Made by a program: the position numbers and the translations under genes
Source: Candidatus Manganitrophaceae bacterium
Lineage (GTDB): Bacteria; Nitrospirota; Nitrospiria; SBBL01; Manganitrophaceae
DNA: 23,335 nucleotides
Direction of reading: 5' to 3'
Assembly (NCBI GenBank): GCA_004297235.1
Contig: SCUR01000380.1
Span: 1-23,335 of the forward strand
Part shown: piece after piece, positions 7,772 to 14,846 of the stretch
Numbering within the stretch: position 1 is the stretch's first letter
Layout: every line of letters starts with the position of its first letter
The notes under the pieces: model-generated
Told to the model about the DNA's origin: nothing
Seen by the model: only the letters and a program-made list of their open reading frames with translations
Databases searched by the model: none

Positions 7772-8851
7772 TCAGCCAGCGGGGGTCTCCGCCGGAACGA
7801 CCTCCAGCTTCAGCCGCTCGATTCCCCGTAGAATATTCAGCGTCGCCGGGTCGCCAATCGGCCACTCCGCCAGAAAACGATGAAGATCATCGACGCTCGT
7901 CACGATCCGCGCGTTGATGGAGAGGATGATATCTCCCTCTCGAAGGCCGGCTCGCCCCCCCGGCCCGCCCGGCTCCACCGAAATCACCTCCACCGCCTGC
8001 GACTGATTCAGATGGAGCGCCCGCGTCAGCCGCCGGTCGAGCGGCCGCTGCTGGCCACCGATCGACAAGATGCCGCGCCGGACGCGGCCGTGCGTGAGCA
8101 ACTGCGGGATGACCCACTTGGCGGTATCGATCGGAACGGAGAAGCTGATCCCCTGCGCCATCCGAATGATCGCGGTGTTGATTCCGATGACGCGGCCGCG
8201 CGAATCGACCAGCGGCCCGCCGGAATTGCCCGGATTGAGCGGAACGTCGGTCTGGATGATCTCTTCGATCAGGCGGCCTCCCACGCCGCGCAGCGATCTT
8301 CCGACGGCGCTGACGACGCCGGTCGAAACGGTCGATTGAAAGCCGAGCGGGTTGCCGATCGCAATCACCAGCTGGCCGACCCGCAGCGAACGGGAATTTC
8401 CGAAGGAAGCGTAGGGAAGACCGAACGCGTCGATCCGGATCACGGCCAGATCGGTCGAGGGGTCTTCGCCGATGAGCGACGCCTGAAATTGACGGCCGTC
8501 GGTCATCATCACCTCCAGCCGGCTCGCTTTGTGGACCACATGGCTGTTGGTGAGAATATAGCCGTCGGGGGTGAAGATCACCCCGGAGCCGGCTCCGGTC
8601 ACTTCCGGTCCTCGACCGCGACCCGCTCCTCCGATCATGACGCTCACCACCGCCGGTCCGACCAGGTCGACCACGTTGATCACCGCCCGGGAATAGGCAT
8701 CCAGCAGCTCCAGGTCGGAGGTCTCGACCGGATCGGCGGCTGGGTTCGTCGCGCCGCCCTCCGCGCGCAGGCCGTTTCTTTCCTTCGGTCTCACCTTGCC
8801 ATCCTCTGTTGTTTCATGTTCGGTGGCGGCCAGTTCTTCTATCTTAATCAT
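7772..8851 (-). CDS. HtrA-like S1C serine protease with PDZ domain, no export signal
   Basis: A 359-residue trypsin-like protease with a C-terminal PDZ domain. The catalytic triad is intact: His104 in LTNSHVVH, Asp134 in STDLAVIRI and Ser210 in NPGNSGGPL. The protease domain covers about residues 52-255. The PDZ domain (about 260-355) contains GRAGLREGDIILSINARIV. The family is normally exported (DegP, DegQ, DegS) by a signal peptide or anchor. Here the N-terminus is polar and acidic, with about 45 disordered-looking residues and no hydrophobic segment, so the enzyme should be cytoplasmic. Two adjacent ATGs exist. The second (8851) is preferred because it lies 5 bases after GGAGG, whereas the first lies only 2 bases after. 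Gaps are 51 nt to the pirin gene and 45 nt to the nmrA-like gene. Confidence 0.9.
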   Translation of the reverse strand: MIKIEELAATEHETTEDGKVRPKERNGLRAEGGATNPAADPVETSDLELLDAYSRAVINVVDLVGPAVVSVMIGGAGRGRGPEVTGAGSGVIFTPDGYILTNSHVVHKASRLEVMMTDGRQFQASLIGEDPSTDLAVIRIDAFGLPYASFGNSRSLRVGQLVIAIGNPLGFQSTVSTGVVSAVGRSLRGVGGRLIEEIIQTDVPLNPGNSGGPLVDSRGRVIGINTAIIRMAQGISFSVPIDTAKWVIPQLLTHGRVRRGILSIGGQQRPLDRRLTRALHLNQSQAVEVISVEPGGPGGRAGLREGDIILSINARIVTSVDDLHRFLAEWPIGDPATLNILRGIERLKLEVVPAETPAG

Positions 8852-8902
8852 CATATCCTCCTTCGCCCGAAGGGGTCAATTCAAGCGTCCCCGGCAGAAA
8901 AA

Positions 8903-9634
8903 TTACGGCGCGCTCCGCGGGGTCATCTCCCAAATCAAAACCTCCGCACCCGCGGCCGGATCGGCCGTGAGGAGCGGTGTCCCGGCCGCGGTCAGCCGGA
9001 CCGCATCGCCGGCTTCGAGTCTCCCGGCCCCTTCCAGCGTGACGGCTCCCTTCGGAACGAAGAGGTGGAGATAGTGGGCGTCCGGAAGGCGGACCGACTC
9101 TCCCGGTTTGAGCCGCCCGCCCCAGAGGACCGCTCCCCTTTGCCGAATTTGAATCGCCGCCTGATGTCCCCGCCCGGAGGCGATGGGGACGAGACCGCCG
9201 CGGTCCAACTCCCGATTGATGTCGAGCTGCTCATAGGAGGGATCGATCGCCTCCGTATCGGGAAGGACCCACATCTGAACGAAGTGAACCTCGCGATCGC
9301 CGCTCGGATTCATCTCCGAATGCCAAATCCCGCGCCCCGCGCTCATCCGCTGGGCCAATCCCGGATAGATCACCCCGGCGTTCCCGAGAGTGTCTTTGTG
9401 CTCCAGCTCCCCATCCAACACCCAGGTGACGATCTCCATGTCTTGGTGCGGATGGGTCCGAAACCCGGAGCCGGGTCGGACCGTGTCATCATTATTCACC
9501 AGGAGCAGCCCGTGATGGGTGTTCTTCGGATCGTAATGATCGCTGAAGCTGAAGCTGTGTCGCGAATCCAGCCAAGGGATCTCGGTATGAAAACGTCCCT
9601 TGGCGCGTCGAATATCGATGGATGGTCGAATCAT
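8903..9634 (-). CDS. Pirin family protein (YhhW-like quercetinase type)
   Basis: A 243-residue bicupin of the pirin family. The metal ligands of the N-terminal cupin are all present: His61 and His63 in RTHPHQDME, and His105 and Glu107 in GIWHSEMN. The spacing is the same as in E. coli YhhW, which has quercetin 2,3-dioxygenase activity in vitro. The C-terminal cupin is degenerate, as usual. A metal-dependent oxygenase or redox-sensing role is therefore possible, but the natural substrate is not deducible. AAAGGAGG sits about seven bases before the ATG. The start codon overlaps the marR stop codon (ATGA), so the two are translationally coupled, and the pirin is probably a direct target of the regulator. 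Confidence 0.93.
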   Translation of the reverse strand: MIRPSIDIRRAKGRFHTEIPWLDSRHSFSFSDHYDPKNTHHGLLLVNNDDTVRPGSGFRTHPHQDMEIVTWVLDGELEHKDTLGNAGVIYPGLAQRMSAGRGIWHSEMNPSGDREVHFVQMWVLPDTEAIDPSYEQLDINRELDRGGLVPIASGRGHQAAIQIRQRGAVLWGGRLKPGESVRLPDAHYLHLFVPKGAVTLEGAGRLEAGDAVRLTAAGTPLLTADPAAGAEVLIWEMTPRSAP

Positions 9635-10131
9635 TTTTTCCCTCCTTTGGGATGGGCTGCTCCCGTCTGTCCCGTCTGGACCTCTCCGTCCAGTCCCTTC
9701 CCGAGTTTTTTACAGAGCCGGCCGAGCGTCTTCTGTTCGCTCTCGGTCAAGATCCGCATTTCCCCGATTAAGGCCGCAAGATGTTTCGGAAAGATCTTTT
9801 GAATCAGTTTGCGTCCCTCGCGGGTCAGCTGGACGGTGATAAACCGGCGATCCTCTCCCCGCTCTCGTCTCACCAGTCCCCTTCGCTCCAGATTATCGAC
9901 GACCATCGTAATATTGCCGCCGCTCCGGAGGAGTTTTCTCCCCAGCTCGCCCTGGCACACGGGGCCGAGATGGAAGAGCACTTCCAAAGCGCCGAACTGG
10001 CTCATCGTGAGCCGTGTGGAGGAAAGGACCGGGCTCAAGCGGGAGGTCAACGAATCGGCCGCCCGCATCAGCTTAATAAACGTATTGAGGGCGTTTACTT
10101 CCTCCCGCGTCCCTCGATAACGGGTTCCCAT
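9631..10131 (-). CDS. MarR family transcriptional regulator
   Basis: A 166-residue MarR-type winged-helix protein. The order is standard: an N-terminal dimerisation helix, the TMSQFGALEVLFHLGP helix, the recognition region GRKLLRSGGNITMVVDNLERRGLV, the wing with RERGEDRRFITVQLT, and the C-terminal dimerisation helices. MarR proteins are dimers that usually repress their own operon until a phenolic ligand or oxidant releases them. The first gene of a minus-strand unit, it overlaps the pirin start by four bases. The ATG at 10131 has only a weak GGGGCG upstream. An AT-rich region with repeated CTTCAAT motifs lies just upstream and is the likely operator. Confidence 0.93.
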   Translation of the reverse strand: MGTRYRGTREEVNALNTFIKLMRAADSLTSRLSPVLSSTRLTMSQFGALEVLFHLGPVCQGELGRKLLRSGGNITMVVDNLERRGLVRRERGEDRRFITVQLTREGRKLIQKIFPKHLAALIGEMRILTESEQKTLGRLCKKLGKGLDGEVQTGQTGAAHPKGGKK

Positions 10132-10143
10132 GGACGCCCCAGC

Positions 10144-10185
10144 TACTTTGAATTTAAATAGTTTAACATTGAAGTACTATTGAAG
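10144..10185 (-). promoter_or_regulatory. Candidate MarR operator/promoter region
   Basis: An AT-rich island in GC-rich sequence, 13-54 bases upstream of the marR start. Two half-sites, TACTTTGAATTTAA (10144-10157) and the complement of TTAACATTGAAGTA (10163-10176), agree at 10 of 14 positions as an imperfect inverted repeat. The heptamer ATTGAAG also occurs twice (10168-10174 and 10179-10185), exactly 11 bp apart, about one helical turn. This is typical of a site for a dimeric winged-helix repressor covering the promoter, but I could not place convincing -35/-10 boxes. Confidence 0.5.
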
Positions 10186-10250
10186 ATAAGCCTTGCTGAG
10201 GGCGTTGTCAAGAGAGACGGTCAGGAGGGAGGCGTTCAGCGGGAGGGGAA

Positions 10251-10290
10251 AAAGAAAGAGTCTGCGCGCTTTAGACGCTCTGTCCGCAGA
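10251..10290 (-). terminator. Possible intrinsic terminator of the moxR-DUF58-transglutaminase operon
   Basis: A 6-bp stem, TCTGCG (10261-10266) with CGCAGA (10285-10290) and an 18-base loop, is followed on the minus strand by the pyrimidine tract CTCTTTCTTTTTCC (complement of 10247-10260). It lies about 185 bases after the transglutaminase stop codon and before the marR promoter, where a terminator would be expected. The stem is short and the loop long. Confidence 0.3.
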
Positions 10291-10392
10291 AGCGCTCCTG
10301 CGTTCCTTCCGTCCAGAGGCGGGATCGACCGCTTCAGGGCCGTGCGGGATGCGGCGTGAAAGAGAGCGCCGAATTCAAACGCTTTTCAAGCT

Positions 10393-10420
10393 CCGCAATC
10401 CCCATTCCGAACTCCGCACT
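10393..10420. repeat. Four tandem heptamers, consensus CCGMAYT
   Basis: CCGCAAT, CCCCATT, CCGAACT and CCGCACT follow each other without gaps. Each keeps C1, C2, A5 and T7. Such degenerate heptanucleotide runs recall the short tandemly repeated repetitive sequences of cyanobacteria, which occur between genes in many copies. Whether this family is dispersed in this genome cannot be judged from one copy. Confidence 0.55.
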
Positions 10421-10474
10421 CAGGCTGGGGCAGCGCCCCATTCAAGCCCAACTAAAATAAGAAGGGCGGGGGTG

Positions 10475-12535
10475 TTATCTGGATTGAAAAGTCGATTTGA
10501 TCCGGACAAAAAGCTGCTCCGCCTGTCTTACATCGTCGGAGGTGAAGGTCTTCCCCCCAAACCGCGCTTCACAGTAAAGCTCCGTCAAAATCCTCACCGC
10601 GTCGATCGGTCGTCCTCCCCTCTCGATGGACCGGACAAATTCCCACGGGGTTTGATCGTCTCGCTTCGGGAATCCTCTTTTCGCCAACAGGCGGAGCATC
10701 CGTTCATAGACCACCGTCGCCCCCCGCTTCGAAGACTTCCCCTGCATGCGATACCACCCACACCCGCTCCATCGCCACCGGTAAAAGAGAATGATCGAGG
10801 CCGTGACGGCCCCCGCCGCCGCCAGAGCGAGGAGAGAAGCTTTCTCCACCGAGCGCTTCATCAAGGCGATCCAATCGCCGATCTCCTCGGAAAAATGCCC
10901 CATCCGACTGCGCGTCCCTTCCAGAATCGCAAACTGATCGCGCAGAGAATAACGCAGAACATACCGGTCCCACTTGAACCGCATCCAATCGACATAGGCC
11001 GCGACCGCATTCAAAAGGGCCACGCCCGACGGGGGGGCCGACGGCGTCGGATCGAAGGTCAGCCAGCGTCCTCCCGGAAAGTAGACCTCCACCCAGGCGT
11101 GGGCGTCGCTCTGCCGGATGAGGTAATATCTCCCCGGCTCGTTCCACTCCCCCGGCAGAAAGCCGGTCACCAATCGGGCGGCGATCCCGACACTGCGGAG
11201 CATCATCACCATCGCCGAGGCGTAATATTCGCAGTAGCCTCTCTTCTGGAAAAAAAGGAACTCTTCCAGCGGGGGGCGCGCCGAAGGGGCGACCTCCAGA
11301 CTATAGGTATAGCCGGTTTGCAGATGCCGCTCGATCGCCTCCACCTTTTGGTAAACCGTCGGATAAGGATCGGCGATCCCGTGCGCGAGGGCGACGATGC
11401 GCGGCGAGACCTCCGCGGAAAGATAATGCTCCCGAACATCGGGAGGGTAGTCGATCCGACGGACCTCCCGGTCCCCCTCGGAAGGAAGCTCGGGGGTCGC
11501 CGTGATCTCATATTCGGTTCGCTGGATCGGGATGGAGGGGAGATAAAGGGTTCCCGGCCGATCCCGCAGGAGAGAGGGGAAATTCCCTTGAATGCCGGCG
11601 GGCCGCCCCACCGTGAAAAGAACGGCGGTCTCGATCGGCTCTAAAAAGATCGTCTTCCGAAAAACATCGCCGGCAAGACGGCCCGGACTGATTTCGAACG
11701 TTCGATCAAATCTCGGAAGGGGGGCCTTCTGTGAAAGGGTATTCTTCCACGCCGTCCCGTTATAAGCGTCGAACGACATCCCGCGCAGATAGGGCGCCGC
11801 CCCCTTTGTTCCATCGGAAGGGACGACCCGCATCACCAGGGAGAGATCCCGTTTTACCGCCCCCATCGATCCGAGATCGACCTTTTCGGAAAATCCGGAG
11901 ATTTTCTGCGAGGCCTGCTTCCCCTGGAAGAGACCAATCCCGATCCGGGGGAGGAGAAAGAAGATCAGCAACGTCGGGAAGAGCGCCCCGACGGAGAGAA
12001 GATGGATCGACATCATGAGAGAAAAGGGGATCACCGATCTGAACGATCGCGCCGGAAGCGCCGCGGGGCGAGATTCTTCCTCCCGCTTCAGGTGTTGCAC
12101 CACCAGTCCCCAGATCAACAGCGCGGCGGAGAAGATAAAAGAGAGCGCATATCCGAATCCGCTCCCCGCGCCGGCGGCGGCAAGGAGCTGCAAAAAACAG
12201 ATCAGATAAAGCTGCAGATGATCTTTCGATCTTTCCAAATGAAAGAGGCGGTAGACCATCAGATAAACCAGAAAATGCATGCAGGCCGCCAGGAGCGCCC
12301 CGGCGAACCGAAGATCGATCAGAAAGATGAGACAGAACAGCAGCGACGCCCCCCGCCAGAAGTGAGGAGAGGGCCTCACCGGATGCTCGGTCAAGACGAA
12401 GTAGAACGAAATCAGGATCAACCCAAGACCGGCGGCGCTCCAGGCCCAGGCAAACTGGTCATGGGTGATCAGCGCCGAGAAGCAGGCCAGCGCCGTCAGA
12501 TGGCTCAGCAGCCGGGCTCCCTTATCGAACGACAT
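10475..12535 (-). CDS. Transglutaminase-like membrane protein (DUF3488/TgpA type)
   Basis: A 686-residue integral membrane protein. The first ~180 residues are hydrophobic helices (DUF3488/TgpA N-terminal type). An extracytoplasmic region follows, with a transglutaminase-like papain-fold domain whose triad is complete: Cys435 in KRGYCEYYAS, His479 in DAHAWVEV and Asp495 in TFDPTP. A further transmembrane helix (about 567-589) leads to a C-terminal DUF4129-like helical domain with GFPKRDDQTPWEF. Homologue TgpA of Pseudomonas aeruginosa is essential and has transglutaminase activity in its periplasmic domain. The real substrate is unknown. The ATG at 12535 is favoured by GGAGG upstream. It overlaps the end of the DUF58 gene by 14 nt, indicating coupling. 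This is the last gene of the moxR operon. Confidence 0.9.
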   Translation of the reverse strand: MSFDKGARLLSHLTALACFSALITHDQFAWAWSAAGLGLILISFYFVLTEHPVRPSPHFWRGASLLFCLIFLIDLRFAGALLAACMHFLVYLMVYRLFHLERSKDHLQLYLICFLQLLAAAGAGSGFGYALSFIFSAALLIWGLVVQHLKREEESRPAALPARSFRSVIPFSLMMSIHLLSVGALFPTLLIFFLLPRIGIGLFQGKQASQKISGFSEKVDLGSMGAVKRDLSLVMRVVPSDGTKGAAPYLRGMSFDAYNGTAWKNTLSQKAPLPRFDRTFEISPGRLAGDVFRKTIFLEPIETAVLFTVGRPAGIQGNFPSLLRDRPGTLYLPSIPIQRTEYEITATPELPSEGDREVRRIDYPPDVREHYLSAEVSPRIVALAHGIADPYPTVYQKVEAIERHLQTGYTYSLEVAPSARPPLEEFLFFQKRGYCEYYASAMVMMLRSVGIAARLVTGFLPGEWNEPGRYYLIRQSDAHAWVEVYFPGGRWLTFDPTPSAPPSGVALLNAVAAYVDWMRFKWDRYVLRYSLRDQFAILEGTRSRMGHFSEEIGDWIALMKRSVEKASLLALAAAGAVTASIILFYRWRWSGCGWYRMQGKSSKRGATVVYERMLRLLAKRGFPKRDDQTPWEFVRSIERGGRPIDAVRILTELYCEARFGGKTFTSDDVRQAEQLFVRIKSTFQSR

Positions 12536-13628
12536 CGGTCCCTTCCTCCTCGGGATCGATCCCGACGACCGCATCGCTGGGGATCTCCCCCCCGCCCGGC
12601 GTCTCTTCCCATCGGACCCGGACCACGGTTCTCCCCCGGGGGTGCACGGTGGGGGGAAAGGCCGATCGGCTCGCTTCGATTAAAGCGAGACATTTGAGAA
12701 TGCGATCGAGATGGCCCGGCCCCTCTCCAAGACCGATCTCCTGATCGGCCGTTTGAATCGACACCTTCATTCCCGCCCGAATCAGGGCCGAAGCGAGCGA
12801 GGCCGTCGTCTCGACCCCCCGCTCGAAACGCCCCTGCCACCCGTCGGCTCCCCCGGCGGGAGCGATATTGTTGAAGAGCAGCAGGACCCCGCTCCCCTCT
12901 TCGCGCTCCCGCTCTTTGACGATCCATCTTCCCTGCCGGGCCGAGAGCTTCCAGTGGATCAGCCGGCAATCGTCTCCCCGCTGATACGCTCGAAAATGGT
13001 GGAAGGCCGCCCCCTGCCCGTTCTGGTGTGAGGCGGCGGGGGCCGTTCCGAAAGAAGCGAGCCGGATCGGCCAGGCCACCGGATGAACCTTCGGATAGAT
13101 CCAGAGCTCCACCGGCTCGGGCCGGGCCGCCGTCTTGATGAAAAAACCGAAGGGAAAGGTGGTCGAGAGGGTCATCCCCTCCAATCGATAGCACCCCCTC
13201 CGCGAAAAGGTGATCCGCAACGGGTGTGATTCGGTCGATTGGGGACCGATGCCGATAAAGCGGGCCGCGTCCGATCTGTAAACGCGCTCCGGCACATCGG
13301 ACGCCGGCACCGGATCAACGCGAAGGGAGAAGGAGGGAAGGCGCTTCTTGTCGTTTCGGAGCCGCACGAGGATCGACACCGGCTCGCCCGCGGCGGCGGG
13401 CGCGGTCGGATCGGCGGAGAGGACCAGCCTTCGAAGCGACTGTTCGGAGAGAAGCCCGGAAACCACGATGATGCTGAGCATCAACGCGACCAGAAGGTAG
13501 AGCAGATTGTTGCCGGTGTTGACCGCGGCCAATCCGATCCCGAGGGTCAGGAGGATAAAATAGCCTCCCTCCTTCGTGGGACGAAGGGTGCGGGGAAGAT
13601 ATTTGAAAAGGGTCAGGCGAGAGGCCAT
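12522..13628 (-). CDS. DUF58 domain-containing membrane protein
   Basis: A 368-residue protein with two adjacent N-terminal transmembrane helices (about residues 21-60), then a beta-rich region, and the conserved DUF58 core around residues 208-240, FRAYQRGDDCRLIHWKLSAR, which marks the family. DUF58 proteins are usually encoded with MoxR ATPases and contain a von Willebrand A-like fold, suggesting that they bridge the ATPase and a membrane client. GGAG lies eight bases before the ATG. The gene sits 23 nt after moxR and overlaps the transglutaminase gene, so all three are almost surely co-transcribed. The molecular function is not established. Confidence 0.9.
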   Translation of the reverse strand: MASRLTLFKYLPRTLRPTKEGGYFILLTLGIGLAAVNTGNNLLYLLVALMLSIIVVSGLLSEQSLRRLVLSADPTAPAAAGEPVSILVRLRNDKKRLPSFSLRVDPVPASDVPERVYRSDAARFIGIGPQSTESHPLRITFSRRGCYRLEGMTLSTTFPFGFFIKTAARPEPVELWIYPKVHPVAWPIRLASFGTAPAASHQNGQGAAFHHFRAYQRGDDCRLIHWKLSARQGRWIVKEREREEGSGVLLLFNNIAPAGGADGWQGRFERGVETTASLASALIRAGMKVSIQTADQEIGLGEGPGHLDRILKCLALIEASRSAFPPTVHPRGRTVVRVRWEETPGGGEIPSDAVVGIDPEEEGTDVVR

Positions 13629-13651
13629 GCGCTTGCTCCGTCCGCGCGGGA

Positions 13652-14581
13652 TCAGAGGGGAACCGGGATCGTCCCGAGGATCTCCATCATCGCCGCGTCG
13701 GCCCCGTGCAGCGCCTGTCCGGGGGAGGCCCCCTTCAGAAGAATCCGGTGGCTGAAGACCAAGGGGGCGAGCCGTTTGATGTCGTCGGGCAGACAGTAGG
13801 CGCGCCCCTCGACAAAAGCGAGGGCCCGCGCCGCCCGCTGCAGGAAAAGAGCCCCTCGCGTGCTGACCCCCATCGAGAGATCTCGGAGCCGCCGCGTCGC
13901 CTGGACGATCGCCAGGAGGTAATCGATCAGGCTCTCCTCCAAGGTCACCTGCTCCACCTCTTTCTGGAGGGAGAGCACTTCATCGCGCGTCAGCACCGGC
14001 TTGACGATCCCGGAAGAAGCGGCGGCTTTGAGCAGAATCGCTTTCTCGTCGGCCGCGTCCGGGTAGCCGAGACGGATTCGCATCGTGAACCGGTCGAGCT
14101 GCGATTCCGGAAGCGGGTAGGTTCCCTGGTGGTCGGACGGGTTCTGGGTGGCAATGACCATGAACGGATCGGGAAGAGAATAGGTCTGGTTCTCCACCGT
14201 CACATGGCCGTCGTTCATCGCCTCCAGGAGGGCGCTCTGCGTCTTGGGGGTGGTCCGATTGATTTCATCGGCCAGCAGGATGTGGGTAAAGATCGGGCCG
14301 GGGCGGAATTCGAACGCATTCTTCTTCGGATCGAAGATCGGCACGCCGAGGATGTCGCTGGGGAGCAGATCGCTGGTGAACTGAATCCGCTTGAAGGTGC
14401 ACTCGATCGATCGGGCGAGGCTCGCCGCCAGGGTGGTCTTGCCGACGCCCGGAACATCCTCGATCAAGAGATGGCCCCGGCTCAGCAGCGTCACCACCGC
14501 CATTTTGACCGCCTCCGGTTTTCCCTTGATCGCCTGCTCGATATTCTGCCGAAGGCGTTGAATCTGTTCGCGCGATTCCAT
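13652..14581 (-). CDS. MoxR family AAA+ ATPase
   Basis: A 309-residue AAA+ ATPase of the MoxR group. Walker A is VPGVGKTT (43-50), Walker B is ILLADEINR with Asp105 and Glu106, sensor 1 is Asn147 in ATQNP, and the LDRF arginine-finger segment is at 162-165. The C-terminal lid contains SMGVSTRGALFLQRAARALA. MoxR ATPases act as chaperone-like factors that mature or assemble protein complexes, often with VWA-domain partners such as the DUF58 protein encoded next. The ATG at 14581 gives the normal family N-terminus. A TTG at 14617 in the same frame would add 12 residues, but it overlaps a likely -35 box. No Shine-Dalgarno sequence precedes the ATG, and a promoter ends seven bases before it, which suggests a leaderless message. 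Confidence 0.93.
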   Translation of the reverse strand: MESREQIQRLRQNIEQAIKGKPEAVKMAVVTLLSRGHLLIEDVPGVGKTTLAASLARSIECTFKRIQFTSDLLPSDILGVPIFDPKKNAFEFRPGPIFTHILLADEINRTTPKTQSALLEAMNDGHVTVENQTYSLPDPFMVIATQNPSDHQGTYPLPESQLDRFTMRIRLGYPDAADEKAILLKAAASSGIVKPVLTRDEVLSLQKEVEQVTLEESLIDYLLAIVQATRRLRDLSMGVSTRGALFLQRAARALAFVEGRAYCLPDDIKRLAPLVFSHRILLKGASPGQALHGADAAMMEILGTIPVPL

Positions 14582-14588
14582 GAGGAAG

Positions 14589-14617
14589 AGTGTAACAAAG
14601 GGTCTCCGGCGCGTCAA
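14589..14617 (-). promoter_or_regulatory. Putative promoter of the moxR operon, apparently leaderless
   Basis: On the minus strand TTGACG (complement of 14612-14617; five of six -35 bases) is separated by exactly 17 bp from TACACT (complement of 14589-14594; four of six -10 bases). A TG dinucleotide one base upstream of the -10 makes it an extended -10 element. Only seven bases (CTTCCTC) separate the -10 from the moxR ATG, so transcription should begin at or next to the start codon. This fits the missing ribosome binding site. Confidence 0.6.
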
Positions 14618-14618
14618 T

Positions 14619-14638
14619 GAAAGGCCGGGAAAGGCCGG
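14619..14638. repeat. Perfect tandem 10-bp repeat just upstream of the moxR -35 box
   Basis: GAAAGGCCGG occurs twice without a gap, one base before the -35 element of the moxR promoter. Each unit contains the palindrome GGCC. Two identical units about one helical turn apart could bind a regulator on one face of the DNA, but a chance duplication cannot be excluded. Confidence 0.6.
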
Positions 14639-14846
14639 CTGATCTCGCGACGAAGCGGGTCGGCCGGCGCAAGGAATCCCCTTTTATTTGCAAATCGCTT
14701 TCGGATTCGGTAAGTTGGAAAGGACCGCCGGAAAGCCTCTCCGACCCTCCCCCTACGAAGGAAGATGGATCTGAAAATTAAGATTGCTCCCCTGCCGATG
14801 AGAAACCCCTCTCCTCTCAAATCGAATGCGCCCTGTGAGGAAGCCG

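Larger units (their letters stand above)
10186..10474. other. Intergenic region between the marR and transglutaminase operons
   Basis: About 290 bases with no supported gene. The long plus-strand reading frame that crosses it continues antisense to the transglutaminase gene and has no recognisable product. It holds a possible minus-strand terminator (10251-10290), a run of heptamer repeats (10393-10420), and a short hairpin TGGGGC-AGC-GCCCCA (10426-10440) without a T-run. Nothing resembles a known RNA family. Confidence 0.55.

Noticed and set aside
7880..9802. A 640-codon open frame on the plus strand
   Set aside because: It lies antisense to the protease, pirin and marR genes, which have complete family motifs. 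Its translation is rich in Arg, Pro, Asp and His with no domain. It is a by-product of GC-biased codon use.
10193..11644. A 483-codon plus-strand open frame opening in the marR-transglutaminase gap
   Set aside because: Most of it is antisense to the transglutaminase gene, composition is Arg/Pro/His-rich and there is no recognisable domain or good ribosome site.
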